NCBI RefSeq assembly: GCF_001570365.1
Contig: NZ_BBYK01000049.1
Coordinates: forward strand, 154,867 to 218,866
Direction of reading: 5' to 3'
Origin: Microtetraspora fusca
GTDB lineage: Bacteria > Actinomycetota > Actinomycetes > Streptosporangiales > Streptosporangiaceae
Length of the DNA: 64,000 nucleotides
Positions 29,442 to 38,314 of the stretch are shown here, one piece after another (the first letter of the stretch is position 1; each line of letters opens with the position of its first letter). The translations under genes were made by a program, and so were the position numbers. The notes below the pieces were generated by a model. That model was not told the DNA's origin. It was given only the letters and a program-made list of their open reading frames with translations, and searched no databases.

Positions 29442-29918
29442 TCAGAGGGTCTTGCGCATGACGACGCGGGGGGCGATCTCCAGGCCGAGCGCCCGCTCGT
29501 GCTCCACCAGGGCCCGCAGCTCGGGCCCCCAGCTCTCCGGCGGCAGCACCTCGAAACCGCGCCGGGCGTACCACGGGGCGTTCCACGGCACATCACGGAA
29601 CGTCGTGAGAGTGATCGCGTCGCTCGTGGCCGCGGCCGCGTCGCAGACGGCCTCGATCAGCCGCGTCCCGACGCCCTGACCCTGGTGGTCCGGATGTACG
29701 GCGAGCTGGTCGAGATGCGTCAGGCCGTCCACCTGGCCGAGGAGGGCGAACCCCACCGGCGGCCGGCCCGCGACGATCACACGTCCAGGGTCGTCGCACT
29801 CCTCGATCATCGTCGTGCCGGGCGGGAAGACGATGCCCAACGGGACGAACGTCTGGTCGGCCGCGAGCTCGACCTGGACCAGCCCGGCGAGATCTTCCTT
29901 GTCAGCCCATCTGATCAT
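29442..29918 (-). CDS. GNAT family N-acetyltransferase
   Basis: 158 residues from ATG 29918. The acetyl-CoA motif A is seen as LDQLAVHPDHQGQGVGTRLI, and the protein ends with the usual W(Y)ARRGFEVL. It transfers an acetyl group to an unknown amine. Last chromosomal protein gene before the tRNA used by the mobile element. Confidence 0.88.
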   Translation of the reverse strand: MIRWADKEDLAGLVQVELAADQTFVPLGIVFPPGTTMIEECDDPGRVIVAGRPPVGFALLGQVDGLTHLDQLAVHPDHQGQGVGTRLIEAVCDAAAATSDAITLTTFRDVPWNAPWYARRGFEVLPPESWGPELRALVEHERALGLEIAPRVVMRKTL

Positions 29919-30043
29919 TGGTCCATCATCTCGCGAGCCCGACGCCGCCCAGCCGTACGGTCTGGGGTCGGGACAAACCGGTGTCACGTCCACGCCCGAA
30001 GTCCGCTATTCTTCTACCTGTCGCCGCGAGAAGCGGAAGACAA

Positions 30044-30125
30044 GGCAGGTTGCCCGAGCGGCCAAAGGGAGCGGTCTGTAAAACCGTCGGCTCAGCCTAC
30101 CCAGGTTCGAACCCTGGACCTGCCA
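30044..30125 (+). tRNA. tRNA-Tyr (GUA)
   Basis: Acceptor stem GGCAGGT pairs with ACCTGCC. The anticodon GTA lies in CTGTAAAACC. A long variable arm (class II) and the T-arm CCAGGTTCGAACCCTGG are intact, and CCA is encoded at 30126-30128. Its 3' 50 bases are repeated at 63791, so this is the insertion target of the element to the right. Confidence 0.96.
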
Positions 30126-30126
30126 C
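30076..30126 (+). repeat. attL: 51-bp direct repeat inside tRNA-Tyr
   Basis: From the anticodon loop (CTGTAAAACC) through the tRNA 3' end plus one base, this is identical to 63791-63841. Identity breaks on both sides. It is the left boundary of the AICE. Confidence 0.95.
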
Positions 30127-30145
30127 CAGGGATTTTCCCAGCTCA

Positions 30146-30168
30146 GAGCCCCCTCCGGGGGCTCTTTT
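30146..30168 (+). terminator. Terminator after tRNA-Tyr
   Basis: GAGCCCCC-TCC-GGGGGCTC followed by TTTT. It lies in element DNA, so the element supplies a new terminator to the tRNA gene. Confidence 0.85.
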
Positions 30169-30226
30169 GCTTTCCCGGCCCATGCAGCCATGTGCCGCTC
30201 TGAGCGATCGTCTGTCACCGGTCCAC

Positions 30227-30248
30227 CAATATGCGTGCAATGATCTTG
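30227..30248 (+). repeat. Left arm-type repeat, matches 63700-63721
   Basis: 22 bases containing CGTGCAATGATCTTG, identical at 21 of 22 positions to a sequence 70 bases inside attR, in the same orientation. Candidate integrase or Xis arm site about 100 bases inside attL. Confidence 0.5.
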
Positions 30249-30362
30249 GTGGTGTTTCCGCAGGTCACGGACCTCGTTGTGGCACATGCGTGACACGGGA
30301 GCGACCCTCCCATTGTCTGCGACGACGTGACATGATGTGGATCATGCTGACTCGAAAGGGCC

Positions 30363-30770
30363 ATGCCGCGTAAGCCCCCCGGTGCTCTGCGAGTGCGGTG
30401 GAGCAGGTCATCCGAGCGCACGCCGCGTAAGCACATACGTGGGCTCTCAGCCAAGGCCAATGGCGCGATACGACTACTGGAAGATCAACGTTTCTGGCCC
30501 AATGCCATAGCCGACGCCCTGGATACCTACGCGAGCTTTCTCCGAGGTCGAGGCCGGTACGTCTACGTGAACTGGTCTTGCCCCTGCTGTGATCCGGTAG
30601 AGGCTCGTGATCGCTTGGAAGACGCCTTGCAGGCTCTTCCCGCCGCTGCTCGCTCTGAGCTACGCCTGGTTGTGGATCGACTGGACGATCAGTTCCGTAA
30701 CCGCACCTTGCCCGACCCGAGAGCAGCGCCCGCGGCTGCGTGGTGGCACCGGCGCATGACGGGCTGGTGA
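30363..30770 (+). CDS. Hypothetical protein
   Basis: 135 residues, basic N-terminus, then a helical region with a CPCC pair (NWSCPCCDPVEARDRLEDAL) and an acidic-basic C-terminus (LRLVVDRLDDQFRNRTL). I do not recognise the family; the CxCC pair may bind metal. The stop lies in the first copy of an 8-bp tandem repeat, and the MazG-like gene follows. Confidence 0.6.
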   Translation: MPRKPPGALRVRWSRSSERTPRKHIRGLSAKANGAIRLLEDQRFWPNAIADALDTYASFLRGRGRYVYVNWSCPCCDPVEARDRLEDALQALPAAARSELRLVVDRLDDQFRNRTLPDPRAAPAAAWWHRRMTGW

Positions 30771-30799
30771 TGGCTTGATGGCTTGATGGCTTGATGGCT
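30768..30799 (+). repeat. Four tandem copies of TGATGGCT
   Basis: Perfect 8-bp unit, four copies, spanning the stop of the upstream gene and the start of the MazG-like gene. Each copy contains a TGATG stop/start overlap. Confidence 0.9.
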
Positions 30800-31198
30800 C
30801 AGGACGCAGGAAGGCCGCAGGGTCCCGGATGGCTTATCGGCGGCGCTGTGCGCGCCGGGAGCCCACCGACAGTGCCACTGCGCCGAGGGCGCAGGCGATG
30901 GCCGCCAGACGCGGTAGCCCGGCTAATCCTGGTGATGGCCCTTGCAGGTGAGGTCGGCGAGTTGGTAGCAGAGTTCCAGTGGCTGACGCCGGAAGATTCG
31001 AGAAGCCTAGACGCGGAAACCTTCGCCCGCGTGCGGTCTCCACTCGCTGACGTGACCGCATGCCCAATTCGCCTGGTCGATCTCCCAGACGTCGACCTTG
31101 TCGAGCTGGCCAACGCCGAACTGGACGAGAGTGAGCGTCGTTACGATCCTGATCTCTTTCGCGGTGTCGCGAGAAAAGCGCCTCCACTAACCTCGTGA
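30794..31198 (+). CDS. MazG-like nucleotide pyrophosphohydrolase, probably decayed
   Basis: 134 residues. ALAGEVGELVAEFQWLTPED is the MazG-like first metal helix with its ExxE pair, and VDLVELANAELDESERRYDP matches the family C-terminus. The second metal helix, usually EEIADVLIYLVRLAD, reads SPLADVTACPIRLVD and has lost a key Glu. The N-terminal 40 residues are Arg/Gly/Pro-rich and unlike the family, suggesting a frameshift. Functional members hydrolyse NTPs. It precedes a nuclease-helicase gene and may be its partner. Confidence 0.6.
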   Translation: MAQDAGRPQGPGWLIGGAVRAGSPPTVPLRRGRRRWPPDAVARLILVMALAGEVGELVAEFQWLTPEDSRSLDAETFARVRSPLADVTACPIRLVDLPDVDLVELANAELDESERRYDPDLFRGVARKAPPLTS

Positions 31199-31304
31199 TG
31201 ACCATGTGATGCGGCCCGACGGGCTTCCGCGCTTGTACGGCTGACGCCGAAGCGGATACGCCCCCACACCGCACGAATTCTTTCGTGCTGCCTGGGGGAA
31301 GCCT

Positions 31305-33215
31305 GTGACGGCGTTACGGCTATCCGTGGAGAGCCTGATTGTTTCGCCTAACGAAGCGGCGCTTGCTGAGCAGATCAGCGAGCATCTGCGGGTGACAACC
31401 GGCCACGGCCCCTCTCCTTCCGAGGCCAGATCATGGGAGCGGAGCCTTCCCGCACTGGCCAGAGACCTGGCCGACGCAGGGCTCAGCAAGGTCGAGATGC
31501 TTGTCGAGTACAAGCTTCCGCTGACCAGCAAGCGCGCTGACGTGGTGCTGGCCGGCGTGCACCCGCGTACCGGCGAGGACTCCTACGTCGTCATCGAGCT
31601 CAAGCAATGGAGTCGGGCGGAGCCGTCCGACCAGGGCGAGCATCTGGTCATCGTGGACGGCATGCCCGGCAGGGAACTGCTCAATCCCGCCGAGCAGGTC
31701 CGGCGCTACTGCGAGTACATGACCGACTTCCTGAGCGTGCTCAGAGAGCGGCCGCAGTCCGTCCACGGTGCCGCCTACCTGCACAATGCCATGGACCTCG
31801 ATATCGACGGCCTGCATGACCAGGTGCGGGATGAGCGGAGCAGGCTCTTCACTAAGCAGCACCGCGGCGACTTTCACACCTACCTACGCGAACGTCTGGC
31901 CGACAAGCCGGGCGCCGAAGCCGCCGACCGGCTGCTGAGCAGCCCGGTCGCGCCGAGCAAGCAGCTCATGGCGTACGCCGCCAACGAGATTCGCGAGCGG
32001 GAGCAATTCACCCTCCTCGACGAGCAGCAGGTCGCCTACGAAATGGTCATGCGCGCCGTCGACAAGGCACGCCGCGCCGACTCCAAACAGGTCGTCGTCG
32101 TCACCGGCGGCCCCGGAAGCGGCAAGAGCGTGATCGCCCTCTCCCTGCTCGGTGAGCTCTACCGGCAAGGCAGGACCGCGCTGCACGCGACCGGCTCGCA
32201 ATCGTTCACCCAGACCATGCGCCGCTATCCGGGCCGCGGCAGCACGCGGATCAAGAACCTCTTCATGTACTTCAACAGCTTCACCGATGCCGAGCAGAAC
32301 AGCCTGGACGTCCTGATCTGCGATGAAGCGCACCGCATCCGCGAAACATCTACCAACCGCTTCACCCCCGCGGCGAAGCGCACCGGCCGACCCCAACTGG
32401 ATGAGTTGATGGCCGCCGCCCGGGTGCCGGTGTTCCTGCTCGACGAACACCAGGTCGTACGGCCCGGTGAACTTGGCACCGTGCACGCCATCGAGCAGTA
32501 CGCGCGGTCACGCGGCTACGCGATCAACCGCGTCTCCCTGGACGAACAATTCCGCTGCGGAGGCAGCCGCAAGTACGAGCAATGGGTCCTGCACCTGCTC
32601 GGACTCGACGGGGAAGGCCCGGCGGCATGGGGCGGCGACGAGGACTTCGAGGTACGGCTCGCGAACTCCCCTCAGGAACTCGAGGCAGCCCTACGCGCGA
32701 AGCCTGGCACCGCTCGCATGACCGCCGGTTTCTGCTGGCCGTGGAGCGAGCCGCGCCCCGACGACTCCCTCGTGGATGACGTCGTCATCGGCGACTGGTC
32801 ACGGCCCTGGAACGTCAAGAAGGACCGAGCCGTGGGCGACGCACCGCCCAGCATGCTGTGGGCGACCGAACCGAGCGGCTTCGGCCAGGTCGGATGCATC
32901 TACACCGCCCAAGGTTTCGAGTACGACTGGTCTGGCGTCATCATCGGCCCCGACCTGGTGGCTCGCGATGGTTCCCTCGTGACAGTTCGTTCTGAGAACA
33001 AAGACCCCGCCTTCAAAAGCAAGAAGGCAGTACCGGATGCCGACTTCGACAAGCTCGCTCGCAACGTCTACAAAGTACTTCTCACACGAGGAATGCGCGG
33101 AACCATCATCTACGCAGCCGACCAGGCCACCCGCGACTTCCTTGCGGATCTGATACCTCCCCTCGGGACCTCGGCGCTCTCTGATGCCCCCTCTCCCACG
33201 CCAAAGTCACGCTAG
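31305..33215 (+). CDS. Nuclease-helicase fusion with DUF2075 (Schlafen group 3-like) ATPase
   Basis: 636 residues from GTG 31305 behind GGGGGAAG. An N-terminal PD-(D/E)xK-like core is suggested by KRADVV (Asp 79) and VVIELKQW (Glu 98, Lys 100). The P-loop GGPGSGKS lies at 268-275, Walker B as LDVLICDEAHRI and late helicase motifs as IYTAQGFEYDW and NVYKVLLTRGMRG. DUF2075 proteins are superfamily 1-like DNA/RNA helicases often found in defence regions. Here it sits with a MazG-like gene at the left end of the element. Probable defence cargo; not shown. Confidence 0.82.
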   Translation: MTALRLSVESLIVSPNEAALAEQISEHLRVTTGHGPSPSEARSWERSLPALARDLADAGLSKVEMLVEYKLPLTSKRADVVLAGVHPRTGEDSYVVIELKQWSRAEPSDQGEHLVIVDGMPGRELLNPAEQVRRYCEYMTDFLSVLRERPQSVHGAAYLHNAMDLDIDGLHDQVRDERSRLFTKQHRGDFHTYLRERLADKPGAEAADRLLSSPVAPSKQLMAYAANEIREREQFTLLDEQQVAYEMVMRAVDKARRADSKQVVVVTGGPGSGKSVIALSLLGELYRQGRTALHATGSQSFTQTMRRYPGRGSTRIKNLFMYFNSFTDAEQNSLDVLICDEAHRIRETSTNRFTPAAKRTGRPQLDELMAAARVPVFLLDEHQVVRPGELGTVHAIEQYARSRGYAINRVSLDEQFRCGGSRKYEQWVLHLLGLDGEGPAAWGGDEDFEVRLANSPQELEAALRAKPGTARMTAGFCWPWSEPRPDDSLVDDVVIGDWSRPWNVKKDRAVGDAPPSMLWATEPSGFGQVGCIYTAQGFEYDWSGVIIGPDLVARDGSLVTVRSENKDPAFKSKKAVPDADFDKLARNVYKVLLTRGMRGTIIYAADQATRDFLADLIPPLGTSALSDAPSPTPKSR

Positions 33216-33329
33216 AAAACCTGGCAATCGATCCATAAAGCCGCAATCCGTACGTCAGGATGCCTCCATGGAGAATGCGGTCTTAAGCGCCACAGGGCTG
33301 ATGGAGCCGTCCGGGCTGGTCAGCGGTGG

Positions 33330-33420
33330 CGGACTTCGGCCCGGCGCGGCGGCCTGCCGGTCCGGGTCGTGTCCGCAGCCAGGACGAGTGGAACCCATCG
33401 GTCCGGCCTCGTGCCGGGAG
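33330..33420. repeat. Imperfect inverted repeat, left copy
   Basis: The core (33354-33420) matches the reverse complement of 34021-34090 with about six mismatches and one 4-base gap; shared blocks include CCGGTCCGGG, CGTGTCCGCAGCC and TCGTGCCGGGAG. Similarity fades beyond about 33330. The two copies flank the VOC gene. Confidence 0.75.
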
Positions 33421-33514
33421 ACTCACATCAGGTGGGGAAAGGGCTCACTGAAAAAGACCAGGCCGGCCGAGGGCGAGGGCGGCGCGCCGCAGCGCGGCCT
33501 CGCAGGACCCTGGC

Positions 33515-33913
33515 TCAGGCGACGATAGGGGTCAGGAAAATCCAGACGTGGCCGAACGGGTCACGAAGCATTGACTGCCGAGCCCCGTAGGGCATGTCGG
33601 CCGGAGAGGAGAGAAGTTCGGCCCCGGCGGCCACGGCCTGGGCGGTCAGCGCGTCCACGTCCGGCACGTAGACGTGCAGGACAACGGATGCACCGCCTTC
33701 ACCAGGGGGCGGGAACCGCGCGTCGGCGTCACCGAGCATGAGAGTGGAGCCCTGGACGCTGATCTCGGCGTGGACGATCCGCCCTTCATCCCCGTCGAGC
33801 CGGAAGAGTTCAGAGGCACCGAACGCCTTGACGTAGAACTCGATCGCCTCTGCGGCCCCGTCGACCATGATGTGGGGGATGACCGCGTACTTGTAATGCT
33901 CGGGAATCTCCAT
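33515..33913 (-). CDS. VOC family (PhnB-like glyoxalase fold) protein
   Basis: 132 residues, one VOC module pair: AVIPHIMVDGAAEAIEFYVK AFGA at the start, LMLGDADARF in the middle, and MPYGARQSMLRDPFGHVWIF at the end. These are PhnB-type proteins, metal-binding or resistance-like, with unknown substrate. It is flanked by inverted repeats and reads toward the DUF2075 gene. Confidence 0.88.
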   Translation of the reverse strand: MEIPEHYKYAVIPHIMVDGAAEAIEFYVKAFGASELFRLDGDEGRIVHAEISVQGSTLMLGDADARFPPPGEGGASVVLHVYVPDVDALTAQAVAAGAELLSSPADMPYGARQSMLRDPFGHVWIFLTPIVA

Positions 33914-34020
33914 GCGGGCTACGGTAGGGACGCATCGATCGACCCGGCATCGGGCGAGGGACCCCTCCGCACTCCGTCGAAAGTCCTAGGCCGAGCCTCC
34001 GCCACCTCGGCCTGGCAGTA

Positions 34021-34112
34021 CTCCCGGCACGACGCCGGACCGATGGATGGGCTCCGCTCGTCCCGGCTGCGGACACGCCCCGGACCGGTAGGCCACGGCG
34101 CTGGGCCGGAAG
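34021..34112. repeat. Imperfect inverted repeat, right copy
   Basis: Reverse-complement partner of 33330-33420, on the other side of the VOC gene. Contains CTCCCGGCACGACGCCGGAC. No transposase is nearby. Confidence 0.75.
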
Positions 34113-34175
34113 CCGCCCCACGTCGCCGGCGATCTCATGGACCGACCTGGACGCCAGGTTGAAAGGCTCAATCTT

Positions 34176-35540
34176 TCATGCCGCCAGAGCGTCATCAATC
34201 CTCCGGTTGGCGATATCCTGCTGGCCGTCGAGGCACTTCGCGTAGACCCGTAGAAGGACATCAACACTGTGACCGGCTCGCTCGGCCACGTCGGGGGCGG
34301 AGACTCCGGCATTGAGCCAGAGGGAGACGGCCGCATGCCGAAGGTCGTACGGCCGTCGAGCGAGCGGAGAGGCGACCTGGGCTGGTGTGAACGCGAGGAG
34401 CCGGGCATCCTGCCAGACCTCGGTATAGGCCGTCGAGGCGACCACTCCGCCGCGTTCGCTGCGGAAGATCCGGCCGTCCGGGCCGACGCCGAACTCTGCG
34501 ATGTGTTGCCGAAGAATCTTGACCAGCGCCGGGGGGATCGGCACGGGGCGAACGTCGTCACGGCCGCGGTGCTTGAGGCCGCGTTCCTCGTGGGCGTCGC
34601 CCGTGTCGGTCCACTGGGTGTTGACCTCCGGGCGAGAGACATCGATGAGGAGCCGGCCCCAGCCGGTTTCCGGCAGGTGACAATCTTGCTGACGGAGGGC
34701 GACGGCCTCACCAGGGCGGAGAGCCGCGTAGTACATGCAGGCGAACAGGGCCATCAGCCGCCGGCCCCTGCCCCGCTTGCCCACATAGGTGACCGCCGTC
34801 AGCAACTCCTCTGCCTGTCGAGGGTTCACGACCACACGCGGGTCTACGGTCTCCGTCGTCTTGGGTGGCTTCCACTTGACCCTGTGCAGCGGGTTGGACG
34901 GCACCTCTTCCAGCTCTACGGCGTACTCAAGGACCGCATGCAGGACGGCCCGTTTGCGCCTGACCGTGTTCGCGCTGGCCGCCTTGCCGTCGAGGCGGAG
35001 CGCGAGTGCGTCGAGGGCGAGCCGCACGGTCTTGGTCTCGTTGAGTTCGGTCAGGTCGAGGGAGGCTGACTCGAGCCAGCGGACGGCCTTGGCGATCTCC
35101 GGAGATGCGTCTGGCCGTTTGTCCTCGGGGATGAGAGCGCACTTGCGCAGGGCCGTTCGCAGCGTGTCCGGATCGGGACGGCCAGGACGATCCTTGGTCA
35201 GTGCGGGCAGCACCGTGGAGAGCGCGTCAGACATGCTGTCCCTGGTCTTGGCCGCCGCGTGAGGCCACTTCATTTCGATGTACGCCCGGACGAAGTCGAA
35301 GACGGAACGCGCGGTCTTCGCCTTGATCATCGAGGCCGGTAGCCCGCTCTCGACCTCGAACAGCTCACCCCGCTTGGCTGCCTGCCGCAGATCCGAGAGG
35401 AAGCTCTCGGCGAGTGCTTTGGTCCGGAAGGTCTTCGAAGACCGCTTTCTAGCCACCTGCCACCGGACGACGTAGGACGGCGTCTTGCTGGACTTGTTCC
35501 GGTAGGTCTCGAAGAACTTCACGTCATAGGAGGTGCTCAC
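34176..35540 (-). CDS. int: Tyrosine-type site-specific integrase
   Basis: 454 residues from a GTG that overlaps the xis stop (GTGA). N-terminal arm-binding and SAM-like domains (about 1-220), then the catalytic domain. Visible catalytic residues are Arg in AALRPGEAVALR, the RxxH box in RPYDLRHAAVSLW, His in AERAGHSVDVLLRVY and the nucleophile Tyr in the same stretch. It should recombine attP with the tRNA-Tyr attB. Last gene of a rep-xis-int run. Confidence 0.95.
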   Translation of the reverse strand: MSTSYDVKFFETYRNKSSKTPSYVVRWQVARKRSSKTFRTKALAESFLSDLRQAAKRGELFEVESGLPASMIKAKTARSVFDFVRAYIEMKWPHAAAKTRDSMSDALSTVLPALTKDRPGRPDPDTLRTALRKCALIPEDKRPDASPEIAKAVRWLESASLDLTELNETKTVRLALDALALRLDGKAASANTVRRKRAVLHAVLEYAVELEEVPSNPLHRVKWKPPKTTETVDPRVVVNPRQAEELLTAVTYVGKRGRGRRLMALFACMYYAALRPGEAVALRQQDCHLPETGWGRLLIDVSRPEVNTQWTDTGDAHEERGLKHRGRDDVRPVPIPPALVKILRQHIAEFGVGPDGRIFRSERGGVVASTAYTEVWQDARLLAFTPAQVASPLARRPYDLRHAAVSLWLNAGVSAPDVAERAGHSVDVLLRVYAKCLDGQQDIANRRIDDALAA

Positions 35541-35727
35541 GCAGCCTCCCGCAGGGTTTCAAGCCACGCCATGAGCTCGCTACGCCAGATGCGGAGTTCT
35601 CCGTTCGGGAGCTTGATGCACTTGGGTGCGTGGCCGATTTCGCGCCAACGGTAGAAGGTCCGGCGGGAGACGCCGCCGAGCTCGTCGAGCACCTCGGGCA
35701 GGGTGAGGAGCCGGTCATTGCGCGTCA

Positions 35728-35728
<1 letters not shown>
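35537..35728 (-). CDS. xis: Excisionase / AlpA-type helix-turn-helix protein
   Basis: 63 residues with a MerR/AlpA-like winged helix: LLTLPEVLDELGGVSRRTFY and WREIGHAPKCIKLPNG. It overlaps repSA (ATGA) and int (GTGA), so the three are translationally coupled. Xis steers the integrase toward excision. Confidence 0.9.
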
Positions 35729-37119
<1,391 letters not shown>

Positions 37120-37216
37120 GATGGAGACCTCCTTTCACTCGTTGCGGGTGAGGGGATGGCCCCCGACCTGGCAGGCGTCTTGGCGGATGTACGGCCAGGC
37201 CGGGGGCGCTGACGGC

Positions 37217-37357
37217 TCAGCAGAGGCCGAGTCCGTCACAGTGGCGGCAGGTGTCGCCATAGGAGTCGAGGCCACCCCCGCCGCAGTGGCAGCACTGCCA
37301 GCGCAGAGGCGTGATCTCCGTGGTCTCCGGGGCGGGAGCCTGCTCGGCGTCGTTCAC
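37217..37357 (-). CDS. Small zinc-ribbon-like protein
   Basis: 46 residues from GTG 37357 behind AGGAG. Cys pattern CCHCGGGG...CRHCDGLGLC resembles a DnaJ-type zinc knuckle. Small proteins of this type are usual between spd and rep genes in AICEs. It lies 6 bases after the next small gene. Confidence 0.7.
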   Translation of the reverse strand: MNDAEQAPAPETTEITPLRWQCCHCGGGGLDSYGDTCRHCDGLGLC

Positions 37358-37362
37358 GCGGG

Positions 37363-37524
37363 TTATCTCCTCTCGCGGGGTGTAGTGGTGACGAAGACCC
37401 GCCAGTGATGCGGCCGGGTCCGGTCGAGGTAGGCCCGGGAGACGCCGGAGACGGTGAACGTCTGGCGCAGCCGGAACAGGGCATCGGCGATCTCGGCGCG
37501 GGTGCCATCGAGGCGGATTCGCAT
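37363..37524 (-). CDS. Small AICE protein
   Basis: 53 residues: MRIRLDGTRAEIADALFRLR, then a short strand-rich end (RPHHWRVFVTTTP). A GAAAGGAG site precedes the ATG by nine bases. Seen in AICEs between spd and rep genes; function unknown. Confidence 0.7.
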   Translation of the reverse strand: MRIRLDGTRAEIADALFRLRQTFTVSGVSRAYLDRTRPHHWRVFVTTTPRERR

Positions 37525-37541
37525 GATCAGTTCTCCTTTCG

Positions 37542-38279
37542 TCAGGCGGGTTCAGATGCGGTCCGCAGGGTGCGGAGCAGGTCTGAGGCGAGTTGGTTGG
37601 ACACGCCCAGGCGGGCGCGCAGTAGGTCGCGGGTGATCGGCCTGCCGTGCTTGGAGTGGTGTTCGTCGGCCACCCGCCGGGCGTAGTCGACGAGCGCCGG
37701 GGACGGTTCTGGAGCGACGTCCTCGTCAGCAGGGACGGACACCGGTACGGCGGACGGGTCACCGGACGACGAAGACGAGCCGGGGACGGTCGAGGACGAC
37801 GCCGGGACGACGGGCGGTGTAAGGGCTGGCGACCCCGACGGCGACGCCATGACCAGCGAGGACGCCGGGACAGAGGCGGAAGACGGTTCATGACGAGGTC
37901 CGGAAGCGCGACGCTCCAGCATCGAGACGGCGATGAGGAACGCGCCTGCCGGAGTTGCGGCGGTGAGCCAGCCCCACATGGTCGGTTCGGCTTGGTGGAG
38001 GTTGGCGGCCAGGGACAGGACGATCCCGGCGACCAGGACGAGCGTCGGCCATGACGCCCAGCCCTGCCGTACCCGGCCGGTCTTCTTGTCCCGCTGACGC
38101 TCCCGAGCCGCCATCACGCACGTGAGGTCGAGGCAGACGGCCACCGCCCAGGACATCCAGCCGGTTTGCCCGTGGGCGGTGGCGGTGTCACGGATGTGGG
38201 TGAACGATCCGGCACCCGCGATAGCAGCAAGGATCAGGACCGGCCCGGAGTCGAGCAGCCATGAGGCGAGGCGTCGCAT
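37542..38279 (-). CDS. SpdB-like plasmid spread membrane protein (DUF2637)
   Basis: 245 residues behind AAGGGGGT. Four hydrophobic segments (about 10-30, 40-58, 75-95, 103-122) are followed by a Ser/Pro/Val-rich linker and a C-terminal helical part (PITRDLLRARLGVSNQLASD) that looks like a winged helix. This matches SpdB/DUF2637 proteins that help the element move between hyphal compartments after transfer. Downstream of the FtsK-like gene. Confidence 0.88.
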   Translation of the reverse strand: MRRLASWLLDSGPVLILAAIAGAGSFTHIRDTATAHGQTGWMSWAVAVCLDLTCVMAARERQRDKKTGRVRQGWASWPTLVLVAGIVLSLAANLHQAEPTMWGWLTAATPAGAFLIAVSMLERRASGPRHEPSSASVPASSLVMASPSGSPALTPPVVPASSSTVPGSSSSSGDPSAVPVSVPADEDVAPEPSPALVDYARRVADEHHSKHGRPITRDLLRARLGVSNQLASDLLRTLRTASEPA

Positions 38280-38314
38280 CGTTACCCCCTTTCTGTCGGT
38301 TCAGGTGATCAGGT

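Noticed and set aside
28827..30203. A 458-residue plus-strand frame running through the sigma factor, the GNAT gene and into tRNA-Tyr
   Set aside because: It crosses a structural RNA and is antisense to two recognised genes.
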